A stretch of 64,000 nucleotides of DNA from Vibrio chagasii (GCF_002954585.1 NZ_MSCI01000003.1:243860-307859), one strand, 5' to 3'. Shown: positions 36,361 to 44,804, counted from the stretch's first letter. Notes: a model not told the origin generated them from the sequence alone. Numbers and translations: made by a program.

Positions 36361-36391
36361 TTGAAAACGGAGACTTCGGTCTCCGTTTTTT
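36361..36391 (+). terminator. Terminator after kdsD, duplicate of the groEL terminator
   Basis: Same UUCG-loop hairpin and T-run as at 33628-33658, exact over 31 bp. The next stretch to 36655 holds a decayed copy of the ATTCCCTA element (about 36409-36450) and the leader of the next gene, nothing else that I can name. Confidence 0.9.
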
Positions 36392-36655
36392 TATGTTCTG
36401 ACATAGTCATTCCCTACAGCGAGATGCGAGTGTAATAGGTAATCTTTAGTGTTATGCATCGAAATGTGTGTCGATGGCTACTCTTACCTCTGATCGTATC
36501 CCTTTCTTTATATTGTTCTTTCTGATTTACCGTCTTATATTCAACAGTACAGTTATGACATTGATATAACATGGATAGCTGTTGAATAAAGGACAATAAA
36601 CGCTTGATTGATAATGTATTAATCAAGTTAACAATAAGTCAGTGGAGACTCCCCA

Positions 36656-37213
36656 ATGAAAAAACTACTTTCAGTACTTGCCGTATCGGCAGCAATAATG
36701 GCACCAGCGGCATTCGCTTCTTCGCCTGTTATGTTTTCAACGGTAAATGGTTACAACTCACCAGACTCTGATAGTGTTGGCGGCGTACGCTTGGCGGTAC
36801 TACACGGGCAAGTCAGTGATGTTAAAGGTCTTGACCTTGCGGTTGTGGGCATGTCTGAGACTCAAACGACAACGGGTGTGAACCTGGGTATTTTTGGTGC
36901 ATCGAAAGTGAATCAAGAGATGAAAGGTGCGTCGTTGGGCTTCTTTAACTGGAATACGGGTAAAACGACCGGCCTTAACTTTGGCGCTGTGAACATCACT
37001 AACGATGTAAAAGGCGCAAACGTGAGTTTCGTAAACTACTCTGAAGGCGACACTATGGTTGATGTGGGTGCGGCGAACCTTTCAGACACTTCAACAGTTC
37101 AAGTTGGTCTCTTCAACAAAACTAAAAAAATTGAAGGTGTACAAATAGGCTTGCTCAACTGTGCCGATAACGGTTTCTTCCCGTGCTTCCCAATTGTGAA
37201 CTTTGCTAAGTAA
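36656..37213 (+). CDS. Secreted GxxxG/N-repeat protein (LA_2272-type surface repeat)
   Basis: A 185-aa exported protein with a clear signal peptide (MKKLLSVLAVSAAIMAPAAFA, cleavage about residue 21). The mature part repeats a motif of roughly 20 residues with G-x-x-L/N-G-x-F/V-N themes (VNLGIFGASKVN, ASLGFFNWNTGK, LNFGAVNITND, VQVGLFNKTKK, VQIGLLNCADN). Such repeats would stack as a beta-solenoid-like sheet, similar to the LA_2272 surface repeat family; the family name is from resemblance. GGAG precedes the ATG. It is monocistronic, with a hairpin at 37239. Confidence 0.72.
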   Translation: MKKLLSVLAVSAAIMAPAAFASSPVMFSTVNGYNSPDSDSVGGVRLAVLHGQVSDVKGLDLAVVGMSETQTTTGVNLGIFGASKVNQEMKGASLGFFNWNTGKTTGLNFGAVNITNDVKGANVSFVNYSEGDTMVDVGAANLSDTSTVQVGLFNKTKKIEGVQIGLLNCADNGFFPCFPIVNFAK

Positions 37214-37238
37214 GGCTTAGTGTTACTACTGTGATTCG

Positions 37239-37274
37239 TAACGCCTAAGTGCTTCTTACTTAGGCGTTATTTCT
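37239..37274 (+). terminator. Hairpin after the repeat-protein gene
   Basis: A perfect 12-bp stem TAACGCCTAAGT (37239-37250) with its complement at 37258-37269; only a short T-run (TTTCT) follows. Confidence 0.7.
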
Positions 37275-37408
37275 ACTCTGTATTTTCTGATCCAGGTTCA
37301 AACTCTCTCGTGCTGAATAATATAAGCATGTTGTTTTATATTTATTGTTGCAGTAAGTTAATTCATAAGTACAATGTGCGCTAAATTCACAACGATGATT
37401 GATATGCT

Positions 37409-38887
37409 TTGATTAATCACCATACTATCGATTTTAAAAAGGCTTTCTTTGGCCTGACCGCCAGTTTTTTAGTAGTTTTGAGCTTGTTGCTCTTTGATTC
37501 AGCGGAAGAATCAGACAAACAGTATGGATCAGAAAATCAAGGCGTAACACATGGACTCACAGAGCTCACTCAGATACTGAATGCGCTAGAGTACAACATT
37601 ACAGCGCTCCACCCATTGCATGGTGAGACTTATACCTTTCCGTATGAAAAAAAGACGGAAGACGATAGCTGCTATTTCATTAGTGAAGGGCAGAAAGACC
37701 CTCTTTTTGATTTTATGTTCTCTGGCCCCACTCAGATGTGTGACTCTCAATCTGCGCTGTATGCGGAAGCGAGCAAGCGTCTGTTTATTGCCCCAACGAT
37801 GGCTTACTTTACGAACACCATCAGTAGTGTCTCTGCCATTTATTTTATTTCCAAAGATAAATTTATCATCTCGGCCCCCTCGGATATTGCCCAATATATG
37901 AAAGGCGATACGTTTGACTCGATCGTTAGTCGTCGGCCCTATTGGATCAATACCATCCGCTTTGGCGTATCTCAAAATAGAGATAAGGTTGTCTATACTG
38001 GCCAATACGACGATTACCTGACTGGTGAGAAAGTGGTGACTTTAACCAAAGGGATCTATATAAACGGTGAGTTTAAAGGGGTATTAGGTATTGATGGCTA
38101 TACCTCTAGCTTATTTTCGAATGCGAAGCATGGCTATGAGATCACCAGTGTCAGCGGCAGAAATAAATATGGCTTATTGGATTACACTTTTTCACAACCC
38201 TTGTATGTGGATGGGGTGAATACGCAGCTGTATTTGACCATTCAAGAAACGAAGAGCGAGCACTTCTTACACATATTGGAAAGGGACTACAAAGGGTTAT
38301 TGGTACTCTTGTTCTTGTATGTGGTTGCAGCATGGCGGCTATGGCGATTTTATCGTGAGCAAAGACACCGCCGCTTAAACGATCTTTCAATGACCGATCC
38401 ATTAACAGGGTTACTCAATCGCAGTGGCTTTGAAGCGCAATTTTTGGCGCAAGATGAGAGAAAAATTTTAGGGATTGGTGTCTTTGAAATCGATGATTTA
38501 AAGGCGATCTGCGATCGGTATGGCAATGAGATTGGTGATAGGGTGATTTGTCACGTTGCTAAACTTATCGTCAACAGCGTGAGGCAACACGATATCGTGG
38601 CGAGATTTGATGGTCGGGAGTTCGTGGTGGCGATTGCAGGAGAGTCGTCAGAATTGCTTTCTTCAATATTTGAACGAATCCAGAGCGATATTAGTTTACA
38701 GAACTACCAGTGTTCGACAGGAGAGAAAGTGGCTATTTCGGTTTCTGGGGGAGCAGTGCTCTACTCTTTACATAAGTTCGAAAGTATCGGACACCTATGG
38801 AAAAATCAGAGTGTCCGTTCTTCAAACAAACAACTGGGCATTGCAAAGTCCTTGGGCACAAATCAACTGTGTATCCACGTTCATTGA
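37409..38887 (+). CDS. Membrane GGDEF-domain protein with degenerate active site
   Basis: A 492-aa protein: TM1 at about 14-29, a periplasmic Cache-like sensor domain (about 30-290), TM2 at about 296-313, and a C-terminal GGDEF domain starting DPLTGLLNRSGFEAQF (about 330). The signature reads F-DGREF instead of GG(D/E)EF (about residue 400), so the first Gly and the metal-coordinating Asp/Glu are lost and diguanylate cyclase activity is doubtful. It may be a GTP/c-di-GMP sensor or simply decayed. The start is a TTG at 37409; an in-frame stop lies just upstream and no ATG is available. Confidence 0.85.
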   Translation: MINHHTIDFKKAFFGLTASFLVVLSLLLFDSAEESDKQYGSENQGVTHGLTELTQILNALEYNITALHPLHGETYTFPYEKKTEDDSCYFISEGQKDPLFDFMFSGPTQMCDSQSALYAEASKRLFIAPTMAYFTNTISSVSAIYFISKDKFIISAPSDIAQYMKGDTFDSIVSRRPYWINTIRFGVSQNRDKVVYTGQYDDYLTGEKVVTLTKGIYINGEFKGVLGIDGYTSSLFSNAKHGYEITSVSGRNKYGLLDYTFSQPLYVDGVNTQLYLTIQETKSEHFLHILERDYKGLLVLLFLYVVAAWRLWRFYREQRHRRLNDLSMTDPLTGLLNRSGFEAQFLAQDERKILGIGVFEIDDLKAICDRYGNEIGDRVICHVAKLIVNSVRQHDIVARFDGREFVVAIAGESSELLSSIFERIQSDISLQNYQCSTGEKVAISVSGGAVLYSLHKFESIGHLWKNQSVRSSNKQLGIAKSLGTNQLCIHVH

Positions 38888-38893
38888 TGTACA

Positions 38894-38921
38894 AAAAAGC
38901 CTAGTCGCATGACTAGGCTTC
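38894..38921 (-). terminator. Terminator of mgtC (convergent with the GGDEF gene)
   Basis: AAGCCTAGTC-GCAT-GACTAGGCTT hairpin; on the minus strand it is followed by TTTTTTG. It may also stop plus-strand transcription. Confidence 0.85.
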
Positions 38922-38962
38922 TTCGTCTTTGCAGTCGTCCTTATAGGTAACTGAGTGTAGCT

Positions 38963-39451
38963 TTATTTTTTCACACGGCCTTTTCTCATCCATTTCTGGT
39001 GAACACCACGACGTAGGCTTTGGAAACTGTTTTCCACCTTATCAACACCCAGTAAAATTGCTAATGCCAACAGCGTGATCATTACCGATTGTGAAAGGTG
39101 ACCAAGCGCTATCATCATACCCAATGCTGCTAATACCCAAATGATGGCTGCTGAAGTCACACCATGAATTTTGCCATCGAGTGTCATCATCACACCCGCA
39201 CCCAGGAAACCAACACCAGTAATGATCTGGCCAAGTACACGAGCCTGATCGAGTGTGTTTGGAGATAGGCTAATCGCCATGGTAAGGAAGAAATAGGTAC
39301 CGCTGATGATCAGAATCGAGGTTCTGATACCTACTGGTTTGCCGCGTGTTTGTCGCTCGATACCGATTAACGAACCACACAGCATACACACAGCTAGCCC
39401 TGCCCAGCTAAAGGGGGCAAGGTTTAAAGTTTGTTCTATAAATTGTGACAT
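38963..39451 (-). CDS. MgtC/SapB family protein
   Basis: A 162-aa protein with four or five membrane helices and the family signature GSLIGIERQTRGKPVGIRTSILI near residues 26-48 and GVGFLGAGVMM near 78. MgtC proteins are linked to Mg2+-starvation survival and, in some pathogens, to inhibition of ATP synthase. This one lacks the soluble C-terminal ACT-like domain of long MgtC and ends with a basic tail. A strong AGGAGGGG precedes the ATG, overlapping the end of a doubtful leader ORF. Confidence 0.88.
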   Translation of the reverse strand: MSQFIEQTLNLAPFSWAGLAVCMLCGSLIGIERQTRGKPVGIRTSILIISGTYFFLTMAISLSPNTLDQARVLGQIITGVGFLGAGVMMTLDGKIHGVTSAAIIWVLAALGMMIALGHLSQSVMITLLALAILLGVDKVENSFQSLRRGVHQKWMRKGRVKK

Positions 39452-39883
39452 ATCACCCCTCCTAAAAATTTAGAATAGAGCCGAGTATGCTGATAATCAG
39501 CCTGACGATCGAACAAATATTTGTTGTCTTCTCGATTAACTTTGTTGATCCCGCAATGGATAAAAGGGACATGTAAACATTATCAATTCTACGGCTAAGA
39601 GGGGCGTGAGCGATCAGTGAGAGCAAAATAGGGATGGCTTTTGGGCATGCTCTTTTCAGTAAGCTATCAGCGCGTTGGCTGTCTATCTTTCCTTTGAGTA
39701 TCAAGGGTGTCACTGCTTTGAATGATTTTCTAAGTTATTGATATTGTTATATTATGCATCGCTATCACGCTTGGCGTGGAAATACTGTTAAGGCCCCAAA
39801 AATAAGCTCGAAAGTCCAACATTTTCTAGAGGCATTTAATTTATTGAATTATCATTAAATTAATAACTATAGGATGTTGTGTA
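39452..39883. other. Gene-free divergent region between mgtC and the outer-membrane protein gene
   Basis: A 432-bp gap. On the minus strand an 83-codon GTG-initiated frame (39462-39713) ends inside the mgtC Shine-Dalgarno; it has no convincing start signal and may instead be the mgtC mRNA leader. A short CACGC-TTG-GCGTG hairpin lies near 39766-39778. Both promoters must be here, but I cannot place them. Confidence 0.4.
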
Positions 39884-40861
39884 ATGGTTAAGATTATCCC
39901 TAATAAAGTCTCATCGATGTTGCTTCTGACTACAATGACTTTTACTTCACTCTCGGCTATCGCAGCTCAACCTCCCACCCCGCTTCGTACTTATGCTCAA
40001 TCTCCCGAGCAGTCGACTCATTTGACCACGGAGCTACGTTCAGCTTTTCCGGTGGGGAACCATGGCGTAGAGCTGTTTGCATCGGGCACGATGGCGAGTG
40101 TTTGGGCAAGTTCTGATACGGCAGACCTTGATTATTATCAGAATCATATTTTCGTCGGTGCGAACTGGCAGGTTAACCCTCAATTGCAAACCGAAGTGAA
40201 ATATCAATACACCTATGCGGCCAATAATCACCTAGACTCATTGACCATGGACTTCCACAGTTTTTTCGGTATTGGACAAAACGGACGTGATGAAGCAGGT
40301 AAACACCAATTCCATATATCCAGTGATGAATACGGTGTATCGATTGATGATTTCGAGGGGGAAGCGTTAGCGAAAGCCTTGCATTGGTACACTCAGTACC
40401 AGCTTTTTTCTTCGAATACGAGTGCACTTGCCATCGGGGGAAGCGTTTATTACAAAAATGTCGACAGCGGTCCATTCAAAAAAAGTGCTTTTGAGCAAGC
40501 TGTACAGTTGAATTACAGCCTTGCCCGAGGGGCGAGTTCATTTTTTGCAAGCGCTGGCGTCACGCACAATGACAACAATAGTGCGTTGATAGGCACTGAA
40601 ATCCGCGATTTTACCGGAGCGGTCGCCTTTGGATATGGCTACAAATTTGGCTATTTTCATGAAGTGCTCGTTGAATATCACTGGTACCAAGGTTTGTTGG
40701 AAGATGAGGGGGCGTTCTCTGAAGCCTCTAATGAAGTGGTTCTGGGCTATCGTTTGAATCTTGGCAACGCCATGCTAGAAGCCAGTATGATTGAAAACAT
40801 TATCAACATGGATAACTCAGCAGACATTGCTTTTGGGCTCGGTATTCGTTACTTCTTATGA
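39884..40861 (+). CDS. Outer-membrane beta-barrel protein (DUF3187-like)
   Basis: A 325-aa protein with an N-terminal signal peptide ending about SAIAA, then alternating strands rich in Tyr/Phe/Gly (for example NHIFVGANWQVNPQLQTEVKYQYTY), and a C-terminal aromatic end (IRYFL) typical of outer-membrane barrels. The pattern of an HSFFGIGQNGRDE loop followed by ISSDEYG suits the DUF3187 family as I recall it. AGGA precedes the ATG. Function unknown. Separated from the convergent epmB by a terminator. Confidence 0.72.
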   Translation: MVKIIPNKVSSMLLLTTMTFTSLSAIAAQPPTPLRTYAQSPEQSTHLTTELRSAFPVGNHGVELFASGTMASVWASSDTADLDYYQNHIFVGANWQVNPQLQTEVKYQYTYAANNHLDSLTMDFHSFFGIGQNGRDEAGKHQFHISSDEYGVSIDDFEGEALAKALHWYTQYQLFSSNTSALAIGGSVYYKNVDSGPFKKSAFEQAVQLNYSLARGASSFFASAGVTHNDNNSALIGTEIRDFTGAVAFGYGYKFGYFHEVLVEYHWYQGLLEDEGAFSEASNEVVLGYRLNLGNAMLEASMIENIINMDNSADIAFGLGIRYFL

Positions 40862-40920
40862 TGTGTTTGATCGCGTATTGTTCGTAGCCAGTAGCCAAAG
40901 GTTATTGTTTTATTCTGCTT

Positions 40921-40956
40921 AAAAGGGCCATCAACGGATGTTGCTGGCCCTTTTTT
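40921..40956. terminator. Bidirectional terminator between the outer-membrane protein gene and epmB
   Basis: AAAAGGGCCA...TGGCCCTTTTTT stem with an inner CAAC/GTTG extension. A-run on one side and T-run on the other serve both convergent genes. Confidence 0.88.
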
Positions 40957-40984
40957 CTGTTCTACTATTCAATATTGTGCGTTA

Positions 40985-42007
40985 TCACTCAATATGGAGG
41001 TCGAGTGGTGTCTTGCTGCTGCGTCCGCCAATTTCACGAGTTAATTTAGGTACAAGGTAGCCAGAAACCTCAGAGATTAATCCCTTAAAGTGATGTTTCG
41101 CCTCTTCATCTGAGATATAGAAGTGAGCGGCACCTTGAACCTTATCCAGTACGTGCATGTAATACGGTAGAATGCCAGCGTTGAATAGCTTCTCACTGAG
41201 TGCTTTTAATGCGTCAGCACTGTCGTTCACGCCTTTCAACATCACGCCTTGGTTAAGTAGCATCGCGCCACTAAGCTTCAATTTATGGAAGGCTTGTTTA
41301 AGCTCTACATTGATTTCATTGGCATGATTAATATGGCTTACCATCACTACATTGAGGCGAGTCTTAGATAAGATTTGGCACAGCTCGTCAGTGATACGAG
41401 CTGGGATCACGACGGGTAAACGGCTATGAATACGCACGGTTTTCACATGTGGTATCTGTTCGATAGCGTGAATCAGCCACTCGATTTCGCTGTCTTTGGC
41501 CATCAGTGGGTCGCCACCCGAAAGGATGACCTCGTTAATCTCAGAGTGTTGAGCGACATAATCGAGGCTGGTTTGCCACACCGACTTTGAGCCCTTGTTG
41601 TCTTGATACGGGAAGTGGCGTCGAAAGCAATAACGGCAGTTAACCGCACAGCCACCTTTTACTATCATCAAGGCGCGACTTTTGTATTTATGCAATAAAC
41701 CCGGGATCGCGTTGTCTTGCTCTTCTAGTGGATCGGCCGAGTAGCCTTCATGAACTTCGAACTCTTCGCTCAATGGCAAAACCTGGCGTAATAGCGGGTC
41801 ATGCGGGTTGCCTTTTTCCATTCGCTCGACAAAGCTTAACGGTACTCGCAACGAAAATAGGTTGCGTGCCGCAAAGCCTGCTTGCCATGGTGTTGGGTCT
41901 ATTTCCAATGCTTCAAGGAGTTTTGTCGGGTCTGAGATCGCATTCGATAGTTGTTTGAGCCAGTTTTGCTCAACAGATTCGACTTTTCGGGTTATGATAT
42001 GCGGCAT
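40985..42007 (-). CDS. epmB: EF-P (R)-beta-lysine modification enzyme, radical SAM
   Basis: Lysine 2,3-aminomutase-like enzyme converting L-alpha-lysine to (R)-beta-lysine for EF-P. The 340-aa protein has the radical-SAM cluster CAVNCRYC, the segment ILSGGDPLMAKD (about 160), and a C-terminal PLP-binding region. The ATG at 42007 is used; the frame's TTG at 42016 would add three residues. It is divergent from efp with 33 bp between starts, the arrangement known from E. coli. epmA is 10 kb away in this window. Confidence 0.95.
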   Translation of the reverse strand: MPHIITRKVESVEQNWLKQLSNAISDPTKLLEALEIDPTPWQAGFAARNLFSLRVPLSFVERMEKGNPHDPLLRQVLPLSEEFEVHEGYSADPLEEQDNAIPGLLHKYKSRALMIVKGGCAVNCRYCFRRHFPYQDNKGSKSVWQTSLDYVAQHSEINEVILSGGDPLMAKDSEIEWLIHAIEQIPHVKTVRIHSRLPVVIPARITDELCQILSKTRLNVVMVSHINHANEINVELKQAFHKLKLSGAMLLNQGVMLKGVNDSADALKALSEKLFNAGILPYYMHVLDKVQGAAHFYISDEEAKHHFKGLISEVSGYLVPKLTREIGGRSSKTPLDLHIE

Positions 42008-42040
42008 TGAAATCAACTCAAAGATGTGTAAGAGGAAATC

Positions 42041-42607
42041 ATGGCGTCAGTAAGCACCAATGAATTCAAAGGCGGTTTAAAATTCATGATGGATAACGAG
42101 CCTTGCTCAATTATCGAAAATGAATACGTTAAGCCGGGTAAAGGCCAAGCGTTTAACCGTGTAAAACTTCGTAAACTGCTGTCAGGCAAAGTGTTAGAGA
42201 AAACATTTAAGTCAGGCGACACAGTAGAACTAGCTGACGTTGTAGACGTTGAACTAGGCTACCTATACAGCGATGGCGAATTCTACCACTTCATGAACAA
42301 CGAGACATTCGAGCAAATCGCGGCTGAAGTAAAAGCAGTTGGCGACACAGCTAAATGGCTAGTTGAAAACGACGTATGTACTCTAACGTTGTGGAATGAT
42401 AACCCTATCACAGTAACTCCACCAAACTTTGTTGAGATCGAAGTAACTGATACAGATCCTGGCCTAAAAGGCGACACACAGGGTACTGGTGGCAAACCTG
42501 CAACTCTAGCAACTGGCGCGGTAGTTCGCGTACCTCTATTCATCGCTATCGGTGAAGTTGTAAGAGTAGATACTCGTACTGGCGAATACGTTGGTCGTGT
42601 AAAGTAA
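42041..42607 (+). CDS. efp: Elongation factor P
   Basis: A 188-aa translation factor relieving ribosome stalling at polyproline. The modification site Lys lies in EYVKPGKGQAFNR (K34 region), the target of EpmA with beta-lysine made by EpmB. Three beta-barrel domains with the normal length. AGAGGAA precedes the ATG. Biased codons indicate high expression. Confidence 0.97.
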   Translation: MASVSTNEFKGGLKFMMDNEPCSIIENEYVKPGKGQAFNRVKLRKLLSGKVLEKTFKSGDTVELADVVDVELGYLYSDGEFYHFMNNETFEQIAAEVKAVGDTAKWLVENDVCTLTLWNDNPITVTPPNFVEIEVTDTDPGLKGDTQGTGGKPATLATGAVVRVPLFIAIGEVVRVDTRTGEYVGRVK

Positions 42608-42649
42608 TTTGATTGTGCTCACCTTGATTTAAGGTGGTTCAATGAAATG

Positions 42650-42676
42650 AAAAAGGTCGCTTATGCGGCCTTTTTT
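42650..42676 (+). terminator. Terminator of efp
   Basis: AAAAAGGTCGC-TTAT-GCGGCCTTTTTT, one G-U pair, followed by T-run. Confidence 0.9.
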
Positions 42677-42685
42677 GCATTTAAA

Positions 42686-42855
42686 AAGCAGATGCGCGTA
42701 AACGAGATACGGGATACGAAGAGCTGAAGGGCAGATGCGAGTATACGAGATACGAAAAACAAAAAAAGCAGAACAAAATGGTATTGTTCTGCTTTTAGTC
42801 TTTTCGCTCTTAAGCTCTTCGATACTCGTTTACTCGAATCCCGTATCTGCTTTTA
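42686..42855. repeat. Full-length dispersed palindromic repeat with central hairpin
   Basis: Left arm: GCAGATGCGCGTAAACGAGA and CGAAGAGCTGAAG. Centre: perfect 13-bp stem AAAAGCAGAACAA (42764-42776) with its complement at 42784-42796. Right arm: CTTAAGCTCTTCGATACTCG and GAATCCCGTATCTGC, complementary in order to the left arm. The clearest example of the family; it lies between the convergent efp and permease genes. Confidence 0.8.
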
Positions 42856-42867
42856 GTCCCTAACCCG

Positions 42868-44115
42868 CTATGGCTTAACTAAGCTAAACACTAAAGCGCT
42901 TACAGCGACGACACCCACCAACAAGACGAAGATGCAGGATAAATCCTTTCTATAGCGGCGTAATGCCTCTACCTTATACACGGCCACCATAGGCATAACG
43001 AACAAGATCATCGCAATTACAGGCCCAGACAAGGCTTCCATCATCCCTAAAATGCTTGGGTTGACTATCGCTACCACCCAGATCGATGCAAACAGCGAGA
43101 TTATTGTCACTTTATGAGCCAAAGGTGTGGATAGGGATGTACTTTTGGTTAGCATCCCGACCATGCTTTCTCTCGCGCCCAAGAAGTGGCCAATAAATGA
43201 TGATGTTATTGCTAGGAAAGCCACAATCGGGCCAAGTGTCGCAATAAACGGGTTGTCTTTAACGTTGGCCAGATAAGACAGAATCGACACGTTTTGTTCC
43301 TTCGCTTGTGCTAGCTGTTCAGGAGACAGTGTCAGAACACAAGAAAATACAAACAGCATCACAAACAGGATCAGCATGATGCTGGTGCGTTGTAAGATGT
43401 GCTCTGATTTTACTCTTGCGCTGTCATCGTAATGGCTGCGTTGAGCGTGGGCAAAAGAAGAGAGTGCTGCTAAATGACTGAATGAGAAGATCACTACTGG
43501 CGTAGATAGCCAAAGCGTGCTGCCCAAAGAAGATAATGAAGGCATTGTCAGTTCAGGAGCTTGCCAGCTTGGAATCAAGTATACGGACAAAAATAGCAGA
43601 ATCGCGACTAGGGGATAAACCATCAACGAGAGTGTACGAAGTATAATCTTCTCGCCAGCGATCATCACTGCGATTAACCCTGTCACTAAGGCTCCTGACA
43701 GAAAAGGTCGTGGCAGTGACTCTAGTCCAGCTTGGTTAACCATAAAGCTATCGACGGTATTTGTTAATCCGACACCATAAATTAATAAAATCGGGAAGAT
43801 AGACAAAAAGTACAGCAGTGAAATGATTTGTCCCGCAGTGGCTCCAAAGTGCTCAGCAACGACATCGGTAAAGTCTGCGTCTTTTTGGCTGGAAGATAGA
43901 ACGAACCGAGTAAAGCCACGGTGCGCTAAGAAAGTCATAGGGAACGCTAAGGTTGCCATGATGAGCAATGGAACGAAACCACTGAGGCCTAGGTTGATCG
44001 GTAAGAAGAGAATACCAGCGCCGACAGCTGTACCAAATAAACTCAATACCCATTGAGTATCGTGCTGTGTCCAGCGCCCGCTTTTATTATTTAAGGCTGT
44101 ATCTAGTTGGTGCAT
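42868..44115 (-). CDS. Amino-acid permease of the HAAAP (serine/threonine/aromatic) family
   Basis: A 415-aa transporter with 11 predicted helices. The start RWTQHDTQWVLSLFGTAVGAGILFLPINLG is the hallmark of the SdaC/TdcC/YhaO branch (serine or threonine uptake with H+ or Na+). Specificity cannot be fixed from sequence, though the overall form is closest to SdaC-like serine transporters. Monocistronic; followed by the repeat shared with efp. Confidence 0.88.
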   Translation of the reverse strand: MHQLDTALNNKSGRWTQHDTQWVLSLFGTAVGAGILFLPINLGLSGFVPLLIMATLAFPMTFLAHRGFTRFVLSSSQKDADFTDVVAEHFGATAGQIISLLYFLSIFPILLIYGVGLTNTVDSFMVNQAGLESLPRPFLSGALVTGLIAVMIAGEKIILRTLSLMVYPLVAILLFLSVYLIPSWQAPELTMPSLSSLGSTLWLSTPVVIFSFSHLAALSSFAHAQRSHYDDSARVKSEHILQRTSIMLILFVMLFVFSCVLTLSPEQLAQAKEQNVSILSYLANVKDNPFIATLGPIVAFLAITSSFIGHFLGARESMVGMLTKSTSLSTPLAHKVTIISLFASIWVVAIVNPSILGMMEALSGPVIAMILFVMPMVAVYKVEALRRYRKDLSCIFVLLVGVVAVSALVFSLVKP

Positions 44116-44555
44116 GAGGAGACCACTTGTATGAAAAAAATGGATACTATCTCATTTGTAAATAACTTCAAATTCAACAATATGTTGAGATTATGGCAAT
44201 CGCAAAAATATCACTGGTTTGCTACATATTAGTGACTGGGATCGTGTTCCTAACCTTCATATCCACTCACCAGGAAAAGATGTTTCAATGGCTTTTTGTG
44301 ATCTTACTATCAATTTATGAACGCTCATGTTCGGTGTCATCTTTGGGGTTTTGGCCGATATGAGAGGAAGGGGCGAGTGTACGTTTGAACTGATAAAAAC
44401 TCTGAGTGGTATGACGCGAGTGACGGATAAAAAGTAGGGTACGCCGATATTTCGTTATTATGAGATAACTCCTGCGTTAGCACGCTCGTATATCAGCGAA
44501 TAAAGCGTGCTAACACTGGGGTTGCTTTTGCTTGTTTTATCTCTGATTAGCATTG
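44116..44555. other. Gene-free region with an 11-bp inverted repeat
   Basis: 440 bp between two minus-strand genes. GTTAGCACGCT (44476-44486) and AGCGTGCTAAC (44504-44514) form a perfect stem with a 17-nt loop, without a T-run on the minus strand. It may be a weak terminator of the 82-aa gene or an operator. Nothing else recognised. Confidence 0.5.
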
Positions 44556-44804
44556 TTATTCAAGCAGAGCTGCCTTTGCTTTATCGACATCGACGGCTTC
44601 TTTCGCCTTTTCTTTATCGATAGCTTCATAAGCTTTTTGATAATCAATGTCGGTCCCATCAACCGATGATTTCAATTCTTCTACATCAACAGATTCAGTG
44701 GCTTTTTCCTTGTCTACAGATTCTGCCAGTTTCGTGACATCGACAGCCAAGGCTGTGGTTGGTAAAGATAGAGCCAGAATACAGGCAAGTGAAACAATTC
44801 TCAT
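44556..44804 (-). CDS. Small exported repetitive acidic/lysine-rich protein
   Basis: An 82-aa protein with a signal peptide (MRIVSLACILALSLPTTALA, cleavage after about residue 20). The mature 62 residues repeat a helical motif of the form VDxEKA/VDVDKAKxA with about ten Asp/Glu and Lys residues each, and no Cys. GAGG precedes the ATG. It would be periplasmic, probably an amphipathic helix or coiled coil. Not recognised as a named family. Confidence 0.7.
   Translation of the reverse strand: MRIVSLACILALSLPTTALAVDVTKLAESVDKEKATESVDVEELKSSVDGTDIDYQKAYEAIDKEKAKEAVDVDKAKAALLE

Noticed and set aside
37239..37274. attC-like integron site after the repeat-protein gene
   Set aside because: The inverted TAACGCCTAAGT pair lacks the attC core and length; it fits an ordinary transcription hairpin.
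37586..38005. 139-codon minus-strand frame
   Set aside because: Antisense to the sensor domain of the GGDEF protein; no supporting signals.
39462..39713. 83-codon GTG-started frame before mgtC as a protein gene
   Set aside because: Weak start signal and no recognisable protein; kept only as a possible leader.
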